Origin: Cerrena zonata
Lineage: Eukaryota > Basidiomycota > Agaricomycetes > Polyporales > Cerrenaceae
NCBI GenBank assembly: GCA_038087015.1
Contig: JASBNA010000018.1
Coordinates: forward strand, 656,414 to 720,413
Direction: 5' to 3'
Length of the DNA stretch: 64,000 nt
Shown: piece by piece, positions 44,651 to 56,019 of the stretch
How the letters are laid out: the number at the start of each line of letters is the position of its first letter
Numbering within the stretch: position 1 is the stretch's first letter
Translations under genes and position numbers: made by a program
Notes under the pieces: generated by a model
Database searches by the model: none
What the model saw: the letters and a program-made list of their open reading frames with translations, nothing else
What the model was told of the DNA's origin: nothing

Positions 44651-45397
44651 TAGTGTTGTTCCGGCTCGGCTCGGCTCGCATTCGGCCGGTTTTCTACCGG
44701 CTTGGGGTGGCTTCGACTGGTTTGGAAGTCGAACCATTGCATCAGGCTTGGGTCAGACTGGTTTGGGCTCGAACCCGGCTCGAACCCGGCTCGGGCGCTA
44801 GATCCCAGCAATGCGATGGCAAGACAATAGCCTATATATTAATGTAGAAGCTGCTACTACAAATACACTAAGTGATATATAATAATGTATATATTATTAT
44901 TTCTCTCCCAAAATCACTAATGTAGTGCTGAATATTATCAAAATTGGAGTGAATTTGCTATGCACCTGTATAACACAAACATAGATTACCATGAAGTATG
45001 CCTATATATGTAACAATAGTTGTATATACTTCGCAAATATTGTGCATATATAATATTTATTATATTATCATTTAAGATAAATATTGGAATATTAGATCTA
45101 GGAAATCACTCTAAATTAACACATTTCTCTAATTGAATAGGGTACCAGGGTCTTAAATAGTAGATTTCAAAGCACCCTATCCTTTTTCAAGCAGCCATGA
45201 GTTCAATGTAACTGCAATTCAATACTCAGAGGCTGAGCCGCACATTGCTGGCCAAAGTACTGGCTCTGAGCGGCTCAAGCCGAAACCGAACCAAGCCAAC
45301 TTGAGCCGAACTCAAATGAGCCAATTACACTTCAGCTGGCTTCAAAACGGCTGGCTTGAGCGGCTCGCGGCTCCGAGCCGAGCCGTGAACAACACTA
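44651..45397. mobile_element. Non-autonomous hAT element (747 bp)
   Basis: Perfect 8-bp target duplication CCAGAATG at 44643-44650 and 45398-45405. Termini are TAGTGTTGTTC and GAACAACACTA. Subterminal regions of about 180 bases on each side are GC-rich and packed with GGCTCG/CGAGCC hexamers, whereas the middle is AT-rich and non-coding. The 8-bp duplication, TAGTG-type ends and clustered subterminal repeats (transposase-binding sites in known hAT elements) make the assignment strong. Confidence 0.93.
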
Positions 45398-45654
45398 CCA
45401 GAATGTCTCATTATGACAATAGATCTTTTGACTTATATTGCAGTAGGAATTCTTGGCAGTTTCCTTTTTGGTGATGGGGATTAATGGGGGTTCTGGGGAT
45501 TATCTGGAGTTATTCCCTTACCATTTTTGAATGCTGTGTCTCTATTCAAATCACTCCTGACTCACTTCTTTTTCTCATCTGTCATCTGTCATCATCATTT
45601 GTCATACTTAGGGTTTTCTGGGATGAGTTAGGGTTGCGTATCCAGCCCCTCTGG

Positions 45655-45850
45655 TCATGTGCCCCTTCTGTCATATGCCTCACTATGTTCCCCTCACTAT
45701 GTCCCCTCTCACTGTGTCTTCCCTCACTGTGTTTCTCACCATATCTCCTCACCATGTCCCCTCACTATATCCCCCACTATTATATTCTCCCTCATTATAT
45801 TTCCCACTATCATGTTTCCTTATATCATCACACCCACTCTCACCATCATA
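45655..45850 (+). repeat. TC-rich minisatellite
   Basis: Degenerate tandem units around CCTCACTATGTCCC with variants such as CCTCACTGTGTCTT and CTCACCATATCTCC. The corresponding tract at 56870-57070 has a different unit count, plus extra CTCCTGTCATGTGCC units at its start. Confidence 0.8.
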
Positions 45851-46680
45851 TTTCCCTCACTATTATTATTTTTTGTATCTGTCTTTGCTTGCCCATTGGA
45901 TGAGTTAGGGTTGCATATACCCCCTCACTCTATTCATTATTTTTGCCATCTTTTTTGTAAGTCACATTATTACCCCCTTGTAGATAAGTTAGGGTACAAT
46001 AAATTATCTCTATTAATACTTCTACAGTTTGTTGGTCACTGTCTGCAATCAAATATTGTTCAGGGCAGCAAAATCTGCTATTAGATAGTTAGCAAGCAAC
46101 AGATTCTATCAACAGAGGTAGAACTGCAGTATACATTTTACAAAGTTCACTTGGTTGAGGAAATATTAGAACAGTTGAAACCATTGTAATGGTCAAATTG
46201 AAGATTGAAGATTTGAGAAAAAAATACAGACAACTGAAACTTATTATTTTGACATTGATGAGTGACATTGACAGAGAAATGACAAACCAATGAGAAGATA
46301 CAAGGTATACAACACTCATAAACAAGTAGTCACAGTGAGAAATATACAGAGAACTTGCTTTAGACTTTGAGAGTGATACAGAAAAAGTGAAATTGAAACA
46401 GTGAGTATATTTGATATTTTGATTGAATGGAAGAGTTGGAGATAGTACAGACATTCTACAATGACAAAAGTAGTGAGGTAACAGTAGATACACAGGTTGA
46501 AGAGAGAGAAAAGAAAGTAACAGAGAAAAGTTACCATTTTAGGGAAATAGTAAGTACGCCATCTGTAGCGGTGTCAAAAAAAAAGATAAAATAAGGAGAG
46601 TTATTAGAATGGAGAGAGAGGATGGGAGAGAAGTCACATGAGCTAGAAGGTGGTGCCCTAATTACTGGAGTAATGATAGA

Positions 46681-46764
46681 CACTGGTGCAGCTTGAACCT
46701 AGGGCTCTGCCACGCCTCCATGCACAAATTAACATATTCAACCAACTGAGCTATGCACACTTGC
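46681..46764 (-). other. tRNA-like sequence (possible SINE head)
   Basis: On the minus strand a pol III A box (TAGCTCAGTTGG) and B box (GGTTCAAGC) occur in the right order, about 54 bases apart. That is longer than in an intron-less tRNA. D- and T-stems do not pair well, so it is not a convincing functional tRNA. A longer T run follows downstream near 46574. The same sequence lies at 57918-58001. Confidence 0.55.
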
Positions 46765-46811
46765 TATATTTCAGTGATACCTGCCCCATATACCCTTTCT
46801 TAGATAAGATA

Positions 46812-47280
46812 ACAGTTCGTGTATCTTCTTGCTCTCATTGCTGATGTAAGCACCATTTTTATCTTGTATGGAAATATAGTAGTATTGTACAATTGATTGT
46901 GTATAGTAAATCTACGTAGTAATATATACATTTAAGTTAATATCTACAGCAACACAGCAAGAAGAGATCAATAAGCAAGAAAAAATCAGCATCTGGAGTA
47001 AAAAGCATAAGACCTATTGCAAGAAATATCCAAATCCGAAAGTCAATATCCAAGAAAGCAACAAAAAAACAAAGTCGATATCTGTAGTAAAAAAATAAAG
47101 TTGATATCCATAGTAAAAAAATAAAGTTGATATCCATAGTAAAAAAAAAAAAGTAAAAACATTGAGTGTTCAGTGTAAAAACAGAATGAGAGGAGGAACA
47201 TTCAATAGTATGCGTTACAAGCGATAGAAAAAATATGGCCCCAATATCTACTCTGTTTCAAAGGTATGTAGAAACTTGCC
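46812..47280. repeat. A-rich spacer with 25-bp tandem units
   Basis: A-rich intergenic DNA. At about 47065-47150 a unit AAAGTTGATATCCATAGTA followed by six or seven A is repeated about three times, the first copy reading AAAGTCGATATCTGTAGTA. No coding signal. Confidence 0.7.
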
Positions 47281-49997
47281 AGTTTTAGATTTGTGCCATC
47301 ACAGACTGGTGCGCCATTCACCAGACTTCAAAGGTTGTACTCCTCCAGCCAAAACCTTGGCAAGATGTTTCTGAAACCATGCCTCACACTCTTTCGTCCA
47401 ATAATTTGTATTGAGGCCACAAATATTTCATACAGTGGGTAGAGGCCACCAGGACCTCAGTGCCATCTGGTTTCTAATATCTAGACTAGCGTATTAGTAA
47501 AGTAAATAATAATACTATTAATTTTGTACGTACCAGTGGCATCCACATACATGCTGCAAATAACCTCGATCTTGTCATCAGTCAGGATATTCTCCATCCC
47601 TCTACCACCTGGTGTCTCAAATGTAAAAATGGTTGAGATGTGGTCATTGAGACTGCCACTAATACAATTGGGTATTGGTACCCCCATGCCCAATGATTCC
47701 AATGCAAGATGCCAGAAAATGCCACCTTGACAAAAAGCCATTTTTACCAATGAAGGGTGCCAGAATAAATTGAGATGTTGGTGCACATAAGCATGGTAAT
47801 CGTCTATCGAGTAGATGTAGTTGGCAGCCTGCAAAGTGGTAGAGAGAGAAAGGATTGCAGGAGTACGACAAGAAAGACTCTGATATGGCCAAATGAGCAT
47901 AAATGGAATCCCTCGTTCTACCAGTTTCCTGCCAATGTCTTCAAGCTTGGGTCCCCATCCCTCTCGAAGGACCTGCTTGTAGATGATGATGGTGTCAACG
48001 CCAATGAATGAGTCACCCACTCTGTAATCTTTCTCTAAGATAAACCAGAGCATGCGCTTGTGTTCATCCCCCTGCTTAAGCTGCATACCTCTTAGCAGAG
48101 GTGGCTTTAGTGCTGCCATGTGGAATGGGCTTGGAACAAAGACCTTATGCTTTTTATGGTTTATAAACTATTCAGCAGTCCAAAAAATATCTGACAGAGC
48201 AGGAGTGACCTTGTCGATATTGTCAAAGCGAATGGCATATGAAAAGGTCCACAAGACATCACGAAAATGGGGGCTGAGAGTTGCCTCCTCCTCCTCTATC
48301 ATCTGTTCAACAAAGGGAAGGAGGGCTGCTTGCACAGTGTACAATTTAGGAACCTGGTATAGGCCCTCGATCTTAGCAGACTCATTGAGTCCATACTGAG
48401 ATTTGAGAGTGCGCTAAAGGGTGGGGAGTTGACTGATATCTCATGAGAGTTGGAAGTCATCTCCCTGCATCACAGCCTCAGCAATAGGTTGCATCAATGA
48501 TAGTGTGGCATCTGGTGCAAATGCCTCAGGGGGCTCATCGTGCACAATGTTGATAGCAGGATGGAGAGGTTGAAGGCTCTGATAGGTCTCATTCTCTTCC
48601 TTATAGTTGTAGTTGTATTCATCAACATCCTCATGGTGTGTAGTGTTAGCATAGGAATAGAGTGGTTGGAGCTCACAGTAGGTATCGTCGTCGTCATCAT
48701 TATCATCTACAAATGGCACTGCTGTAGGATCAAGGTCCTTGCAGAGGTCAAAGCAATCCAACTATGGATCATAGATGATTTGACCACCTGCAAATTTCTC
48801 AAATTCATTGTCAGCCTCAGCTTCTGTGACCCTTCTTTGAAAATGGTATGGCAGGTATGGTACTGGTTCCCATACATAGATATGAGACTTGAGGCAAAGC
48901 CATGTCCCAAGGCTTGATTTGTGAGCCTTGATCCTCTGCTCTCACTGCCGACCAGCAGATGGAAACTCATTCTATTGATGTTCATTCTGCTCTTTCTGAT
49001 GTCGAGAGAGAAAATCCCAAATGGTCTCTGAGGGATGTTGATACGAGAGAGGGTCATACTTGACATCTGCAATGTCGTTGAAGTAGCTAAGAACCTTCAT
49101 TTCTGTCAACTTCTTGAGCGTATCCACACTAGGGAAGAGGTCCTTGGCTAGTCGGTATCTTGGCTTGAAGTTCTTGGGGAAATAGTACCAAATAGGTACA
49201 TTGCAGCACTCAAAAATGAAGGATTGGTTTGCCATACAAAATTGCCACTCCTGCACCATGTTGATAAGCATCCCTCAATGTAGGGTAATTGATGAGAAAT
49301 CAGTCAAAAAAGGAGAGTGTCATAGGCTGTTGATGAAAAAACATGGGATGCCATAGTCAGTCAACATTTTGACCCATTGCTGAGGTTCACCCTGAGCCCT
49401 ATTGTAATCAATACAGCCAAAAAACGTGGCGACTCAGCAAGCCATCGCTAGAAATTCCCAGCGAGCAGAATATATTCTGCCTAGAGCATCCTGACGTGTA
49501 GGTGCAGGCTTGTGATATAACATATGATACAGTCTTCGTGGCGGCTTGCAATGAATAGGAATCCATTGCTGCCTAGCCTGTTTCAGTGCCATGTAAACAT
49601 GGTGGAGGTGATTTTTGAGCTCGGCCCACTTTTTTACAAATGACTCTCGAAGTCGGTAGCTTTGCCCAACCTGCTCAATCAAAGGCCGGTATCGCCCCTC
49701 GCGTCTGATAGTGAATGCATCACTGAGGCACTGGAGGATGGGGTTGGTGTGAAGGTTGAGATTGCAAGGTCAAAATGAGAGATAAAAGTAATCATCTCGA
49801 CCCCACGAAGCTGACAGATATTTGGGATCGCCCGGGTTGACGTTGGGAATGTAGGATCACAGTGCCAGCTCTATCGGCCAGTTTTCATGAACCTCAAGGT
49901 AATCATCACCCTGGTCGGGATATGAGCAAGGTGCATTTCACATTGTCACTTGGAGGCCTCAATCGGTGAGGAAAGTCTTTTGTACAAGATCAACCAT
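47281..49997 (-). pseudogene. Inner, broken copy of the telomere-proximal gene
   Basis: Full-length minus-strand relative of the gene at 58477-61160, with a start ATG at 49997 (MVDLVQKTFLTD then TGA). Surviving frames are 49682-49434, 49271-48972, 48761-48441 and 48119-47481. The single intron is at the same place, with GTACGT...TAG borders. Stops and frameshifts are scattered. At several positions CG in the intact copy is TG or CA here, including a TGA in place of the Arg codon of SLRW near the C terminus. It sits beside its own copy of the upstream block. Confidence 0.85.
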
Positions 49998-50639
49998 TGT
50001 AATGTCTATGAAACAAAATGTCAAAGCTGTAAGACTTGGGGAGGTCAAGTGAAAAGTGAACCTGAATGGTGTGGGGATTGCCGGCAAGGTTGGTGGTATT
50101 GAGAAAGTTATGAAACAGAAGCTAAACAGAATAAAGTGAGAATGAATAGTTGGGGGCATGTGAATATACACATACAAGACCTGATACAAAGATACCTTTA
50201 GCAGCAACAAGTGAAACAGGATGAGGTGTTGTTGGTGATGAGAGGGATATTGACAGCTGAAGAACAATGCATCAAGTAGACAGAAACACAAGAGGTTGTG
50301 GATGTTGATTGTCAACAATGCCAAGGTGGAAGAAGGTAGCAGAGGGCAAAGAAGGCTCTGAGTATAGGCAAGTGATAGCAAATAGTTAGAGGAGTATCCT
50401 CAAGCTACCAGAGTCGACGATGAGGGAGTTGAGGGCCAAAGGATGTTACAAGATAGTGAGAGGAGTATCCTCAGACTACTGGAATCAATGACAAGAGATG
50501 CAGGCGGCAGGCTGCAGTGGCAATGAGCAGAAAGAAGATGAGAAAGACTTGAAAGTGAGCAGCATAGAGAAGTCGAGATAATCAAAGGAGTATCTTTTGA
50601 TTAACAGGGTTGTGGTGGTCGGTGAAAAGAAAGAAGTAA
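49998..50639. other. Upstream flank of the inner gene copy, with micro-palindromes
   Basis: Probable 5' flank of the broken gene, distantly similar to 61161-61500. It holds three diverged 29-nt micro-palindromes at about 50383, 50452 and 50577 (AGAGGAGTATCCTC core). No other gene. Confidence 0.5.
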
Positions 50640-50837
50640 AGAAATACCCTAAGTCTCGGTCCAAAAAATGATCAACTAACTCTAAAAGGTTATAATTTCT
50701 AGACGCCCTGGAGACATCTGACATCACATGACCTATGTGATTGAGTATTCTCTTGTGGACAACTGTCATTCATCTTTCTTGTCATCATGCCATGTTGTCC
50801 AAGGTCCCATCTCAGACAACACTGACATAGCCACACT

Positions 50838-51550
50838 TACTGGATCATAGCCCAAATTTTAGGCTTTATAAAAGTCAGGTAAAATTTTATAAAAATTCTC
50901 TTACAAAATATACTTTTAGCATTATAAAATTGTCAAAAAATGCTGAATTGTAGCAGAATTTGATAAATCATAAAAACCTATGTAAATTCAGACTTTTATA
51001 TTCAATTTTTAGACTTTAAAAATGTTGAATTTTCATATATTTTTTATTAGAGAAAAATTCACTTTGCAAAATTCAAAATTTTGATACACTTTTGATTCTC
51101 CAAAAGTAATGTAAAATTTAAACTGCTAATTTGGAAAGATCAGTGATATTGCATACTTAAATATCTCTATCAGACAGTATAATTGACAGAGACTATGATT
51201 TATCAACAATAGTGATCTATATCTTCTCTTTAGGCTCTCTATTTATAAAACTTTATTTTCATATGTACAATTATATTATGATTTTTAGAGAATCAAAAGT
51301 ATATTAAAATTTTGAATTTTGTATAGTAAATTTTTCTCTCATAAAAAAATATGAAAATTCAACATTTTGAAAGTTTAAAAATTGAATACAAAAGTCTAAA
51401 TTTATATAGGTTTTTATCATTTATCAAATTTTGCTGCAATTGAGCATTTTCTGACAATTTTATAATGCTAAAAAGTATATTTTGTAAGAGAATTTTTATA
51501 AAATTTTACCTGACTTTTATAAAGCCTAAAATTTGGGCTACGATCTAATG
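50838..51550. mobile_element. Foldback MITE family II, copy b (713 bp)
   Basis: Left end TACTGGATCATAGCCC, right end GGGCTACGATCTAATG, arms about 280 bases. ACT is duplicated at 50835-50837 and 51551-51553. The empty site is in arm A at 41582-41584 (AGT on the + strand). Confidence 0.95.
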
Positions 51551-52226
51551 ACTTGCTCTTGTCTGTAGTTGACATTTCCAACGTTGGCTCGCTTTTGTAT
51601 AGTTGATGTTCCCAACGCTGCCTACATTGCCTGGTTTGTAGCCTATCGACACTGTCTATCCCAGTCTCAATGTTGCTGCTGTTTTTCTCAGCTTGACACC
51701 ATTGCTCTCATTTCAATGTGGCTTCTATTGAATGGCCGGTTCTCAATCAACATTAATAAGTATGTCATATTACCATACACTTCATCTTCTTTTATCTTCC
51801 AACTTCTTAAATGTCTCTTCTCGAGTGTTTTCTATAGGTAATATTTCTAACTTTGCCTGTACTTGTTGTTTATTCTTTAGTATTGGCACAATCGGTGTTT
51901 TTAACGCTGACTATACCGCTAACCTGGTGTTGTTTTGAGGTTATATCTTTTATTTTTAAAGGTTGTCTCTCCGTTTTCTTTTAACAGCATACAACTTTAG
52001 CATAACTAATGCTGCTTGATATAGCATCCCACTTCATATCCAAGAAGGCCGACAATGGATAGATGTCTGCAGAAGAAAAAGAAGAATGCTCATCCTCAGG
52101 AGCAGGTAGTTGAGTCTCTGTTGAGCTATGGCACTCCCATTGAACCTAGTACATCTTTTTCTACTTCATTTTATTTCCTGCATGTCCCCTTTTGGAGGTT
52201 TGGTGCTCAGTACTGCTGGCTATCAT

Positions 52227-52941
52227 CACTGGACCATAGCCTGAATTTTGGGCTTCATAAAAGTAAAGTAAAATCTTATAAAAAGTCTCTTACAAAACAT
52301 AATTTTCAGATCCAAAAAATGATCTAAAAATTCTAAATTGCAGCAGAAATTGATGAATCATAAAAACCTGTGCAAATTTAGACTTTTGTATCCACTTTTT
52401 GGAGTTCAAAAAAGCTCAATTTCTATTCTTTTTTTACTGGGGAAAAGTTTAGTATGCAAAATTCAACATTTTGATACACTTGTATTTTTTCAAAAATTAT
52501 AGTATAATTATAAATATTAAAATAAAGTTTCATAAATAGACAACCTAAAGAGAAAATATAGACTACTATTCTTAGTACATTATAGTCTCTGTCAATAAGA
52601 CTATTTGATGGAGATACTTAGGTATACAATACTATGCATCTTGCCAATTTAGCAGTTTAAATTTTATATCAGTTTTGGAAAAATAAATGTGTGTCAAAAC
52701 TTTGAATTTTGTATTCCAAATTTTGCTCTAACAACAAATGTATCAAAATTGAGCCTTTTTGAACTCTAAAAACTGGAGACAAAAGTCAGAATTTATATAG
52801 GTTCTTGTGATTCATCAAATTCTGCTGCAATTCTGAATTTTTACATCATTTTTTGGGTTTAAAAAGTATATTTTGTAAGAGACTTTTAATAAAATTTTAC
52901 TTTACTTTTATAGAGCCCGAAATTTGGGCTACAGTCCAGTG
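52227..52941. mobile_element. Foldback MITE family II, copy c (715 bp)
   Basis: Left end CACTGGACCATAGCCTG, right end GGGCTACAGTCCAGTG. CAT is duplicated at 52224-52226 and 52942-52944. The empty site is in arm A at 39451-39453 (ATG on the + strand). Confidence 0.95.
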
Positions 52942-53542
52942 CATTCTCTACTATGGTGTTATCTGCAAGGACGTCTTGTGAAATGCCAATGGTAGGAGAG
53001 GAAATAGCTGATAGTGTACCTGTTATACTGATCTCTTGATATCCATGTAGCTTGCTGTTCATTTATTTCTCTTTGACATATTCTTAATGTTCAGAATGAT
53101 GCTAATGGTCCAAGATGTTTTCTAGTCCCTTTAACTCCCTTAGAAGACCTTCCATGGTACTTGGGCCCTGTGCAGGACGTGAGTTTGCATGCTGGCAAAT
53201 ATGCCGACACGACAGGTACGACAAAGATATGGAATATGCACCTGTAGTTTAATGCTTAAACTTACCGTATGACAACTATTCCTGTAGTGTAGTTCTTACT
53301 TACTTATGTAACCACTCATATAGTTTACTCTCAATCTTTTTTATAGTTACGAGTTTATGTCCTCTATTACTATTGTATCTGTGTACTTAGCTTGGTCTTT
53401 TCTTGTGCTTGCTTGCTTCTATAATTTTGTTCTATTTTAGTAATCTAGATGCTGACATCCTTGCTTATGTAATCCTGTTGAAATATATATAGAAGATATA
53501 TTTAACCTTTTCAGGTCATCAACTACTTTCAGAACCACCAGC

Positions 53543-54370
53543 ATGCCACCAAGTGAACAAGTGTTGAATCACCTTGCCTTGGCCTTTGCAACAATGGCCT
53601 ACCAGGAGACCATGGATAGTATGAGCAGTTGAGTCGATGACGCTTTTCAGAAGTTGAGCACTCAGGCTGCATCCTTGGAGAAGCTGGTGGCCATAATGCC
53701 GAAGGTCAACATCATGTCTACCGACATCCATGAATTAAGGAAGAGCGTTGCCAGTCTCAAACTCAATGTCGACACCATGGCCTCCCAGGGCAGCAGCAAC
53801 TATGCCATCATGTCCCATATTCAGGGTATCGCGAATGCCATTGTCGAGCACACTGCTAATATCGCGAGGGCTCAGACCAGGCTGGATGCATATGAAGAAG
53901 AGATGTGGTCGTTATTTGCATTAGTACACAAGAAGTTGAATACTCTTGTTGAGGACACCGGTCTCCTCCATCGTATGATGTGAGTCTATTTTATTTTATT
54001 AGAAATAATTTATTTTTATTTTTATTTTTATTTAGTGAAGACAAGGCTAAGAAGGAGAAAGCCCTCAAGGCAATGCACCTGAGGAACAGCATCATAAGGG
54101 GCAGAGTCCTCAAAGGACCCACTGGGCCGCTTCCTGGAGGCTTTGATATGGTGAAAAGTATCTTAGCGGCTGGTAAGTTGTCCACATCATAGTGTTGTAC
54201 TGATACTAACTGTACTGTTGTTTGTATACACAGGTGAGAACACCATCAATGCTTTAGGGGCTCACCTTGGCAGAGTCCCGGGTTGGGATGAGGACCTCAC
54301 CTTGCAGAATCGCAAGGATCTGACCCTGGTCTACTTGATCAAGGGTTATGAGAAAAAGTTGGGCTTCTAG
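53543..54370 (+). pseudogene. Coiled-coil unknown protein, three exons, one premature stop
   Basis: Exons 53543-53979, 54036-54172 and 54234-54370 join in frame into 236 codons. The introns are 56 and 61 bp (GTGAGT...TAG and GTAAGT...CAG). Exon 1 begins MPPSEQVLNHLALAFATMAY and carries heptad-like helices (STQAASLEKLVAIMPKVNIM through IVEHTANIARAQTRLDAYEE). Exon 2 has a basic DKAKKEKALKAMHLRNS stretch. Exon 3 ends LVYLIKGYEKKLGF. Codon 30 is TGA (53630-53632) where arm A has CAA; both derive simply from CGA. A further upstream exon is possible because an acceptor precedes the ATG near 53515. Function unknown. It may be only one mutation from open. Confidence 0.6.
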
Positions 54371-54819
54371 GCTCAGATGACAGACACTTTTGTAATCTTT
54401 TCGTTTTTTTTTCACATGTATTCACTGTCATCTGTCCTGTCTGCCTCCTCCTTTTTGCCAATCCTTGCTGCTTTTTGCCCTTCGTCATCCATATTGGTCT
54501 CCACAATCTGTTGTTGTAACATGTATAGTGTATCTTGAATTTTAACATGATGCTACTCTGTAACAAGGCCATTGTGTGGGAAATTTGTACTGAATGAATG
54601 AGACATCAGCTAAAAAAAAGTGGAAGAGAACCGTGCTGCACCATGGTTCTTGTTATTCATAGCAAGGCAACCTGGCTCTTGCTACCCTATTGGGGCTATG
54701 CATTTCCATGAAGTTATGACATGTTTCATTATAGCTGGCAATATATTATATATTTTTACAGGTATATGTTCTTCTGAGATGAGTGATAGGATATACAAGA
54801 TGAGAAGCAAGAGATAAGA
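54371..54819. other. Intergenic, no feature seen
   Basis: Downstream flank of the coiled-coil gene. No protein-like frame beyond short low-quality ones, no repeat with the rest of the window that I can identify. Confidence 0.4.
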
Positions 54820-55775
54820 GACAATAGAAGGAAGATCCTTCTATTATCCATTGGGAGTTGAGGAATGAGAGCTGAGGAATGAGAGATAGCAGAAGGAATA
54901 TCCTTCAGTTATCAAGAGCATCATGAGTTGAGGAATGAGAACCCCATTACAAGATGAGAATTACGAGACAAAAGATAATAGAAGAAGGATCCTTCAGTTA
55001 CTCACTCAAGAGCTCGAAGTTGAAGGGATGAGGCTTGAGGGTTATAAGACGAGAGATAACCGAAGGAATATCCTTCGGTTACCAGGTTGAGAGGTTGGGA
55101 ATGTCGAGAGGGAGAGATGAGAGATGAGGAGGATAACCGAGTGAATATCCTTCAGTTACCATGTTGAAGAGTGAGTCAGTTGGGGAACAAGAAAGGCAGA
55201 GAAAGATGCTCAGAGAAAGATACTCAGAGAAAGTTGAAGGCTTGGACCATGTAAGATAGATGCTTTGGAGAAATCCGAATAAGATTGACTTGAAGTTCAA
55301 GTTGTTCGCAGTTCAGTTCCTTCTGCCATAGTGGCCTATAGTCATCAGCCACATGGGTGTTTGGTGCACAATATTGCTTAAGGTTGAACCTCGAGCAATG
55401 CTAACGTGCCCCGTAAATACCTCCTGGTCCTCTCTCACTCCATTATCATGTCTTGTAGCTAGTGTTCCTAATACCTGCTACACTGTTTGCTCCCTTGGTC
55501 AACTATCCTCAACGTCTCTTCGTCTTGACAATTGTTCCCTGCTGAGCATCTCTAGCCTGGGAACTTGCATCCTCAGGCTACTGGAGTCGATGAACAAGAG
55601 ATGCGAGTGATCAGAGGGCTAAGTATCTCATGAGAAATATGGAGTAGTCAAGATAATCAAAGGAGTATCCTTCGATTACTGGGGAGAGGCTGTCATAGAT
55701 GAGAGGATGAGGGTAGCGGCAAAACTGAGGCAAAATTGAGGAGAAAGATAACAGAAGGAAGATCCTTCAGTTACT
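54820..55775 (+). repeat. Cluster of 29-nt micro-palindromes
   Basis: Near-palindromic 29-mers occur at about 54820, 54885, 54974, 55055, 55132, 55652 and 55747. The left arm is GATAACNGAAGG, the centre A(A/G)(T/G) and the right arm ATCCTTCNGTTACC. The unit at 55055-55083 is a near-perfect palindrome. Arms vary together: ACAATAGAAGG faces CCTTCTATTATC, and ATAATCAAAGG faces CCTTCGATTACT. GAGTTGAGGAATGAGAG-type spacers lie between units. More copies flank the telomere-proximal gene. Confidence 0.8.
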
Positions 55776-55795
55776 GATGGAGGCGCACTGGGTGT

Positions 55796-56000
55796 AATAC
55801 CAAATTTTATAGCATAAAAAAGCAAGGAAAGATTTGAGAAAAAGTCCCAGCTTTTTTACTAGACTTTGCACTCTAAAAAATCAAAAAAGATTCAGAATAG
55901 TTGTAAAATCTTTTGTAGCTAAAGAAGATGAACGAAGACTGAATGCTTGGTCTCATAAAATTCTCTATCGCTAAACAAACCAGTCTATTAGCCTATGTTT
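55796..56000. repeat. One-armed fragment of foldback MITE family III
   Basis: Starts CACTGGGTGTAATACCAAAT and follows the left arm of the 34616 element (AGCTTTTTTACTAGACTTTG) before losing similarity after about 55995. Confidence 0.75.
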
Positions 56001-56019
56001 CTCTCCCAAACAACTATGC

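Larger units (their letters stand above)
45433..46811. repeat. Subtelomeric block, inner copy, non-genic part
   Basis: Direct repeat of 56632-58047. Shared landmarks include GGAATTCTTGGCAGTTTCCT, a TC-rich minisatellite, TTTTTTGTAAGTCACATTAT, a purine tract, a tRNA-like sequence and the end CCCTTTCTTAGATAAGATA. The two copies differ by small indels and repeat number. The open frames in the minisatellite are low-complexity artefacts. Confidence 0.85.
50640..54400 (+). repeat. Arm B of the large inverted duplication
   Basis: Inverted counterpart of 37700-41790. Because each arm has insertions the other lacks, the pair gives direct empty-site evidence for three MITEs. Divergence is moderate and CpG-biased. 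Confidence 0.85.

Noticed and set aside
45484..46084. Overlapping frames of 80-140 codons rich in Ser, Pro, Leu and Cys here and at 56854-57333
   Set aside because: All three frames are open across the TC-rich minisatellite because the repeat lacks stops; the peptides are repeat translations.
46681..46764. A functional tRNA gene
   Set aside because: A and B boxes exist, but D- and T-stem bases do not pair and the box spacing is long; reported as tRNA-like only.
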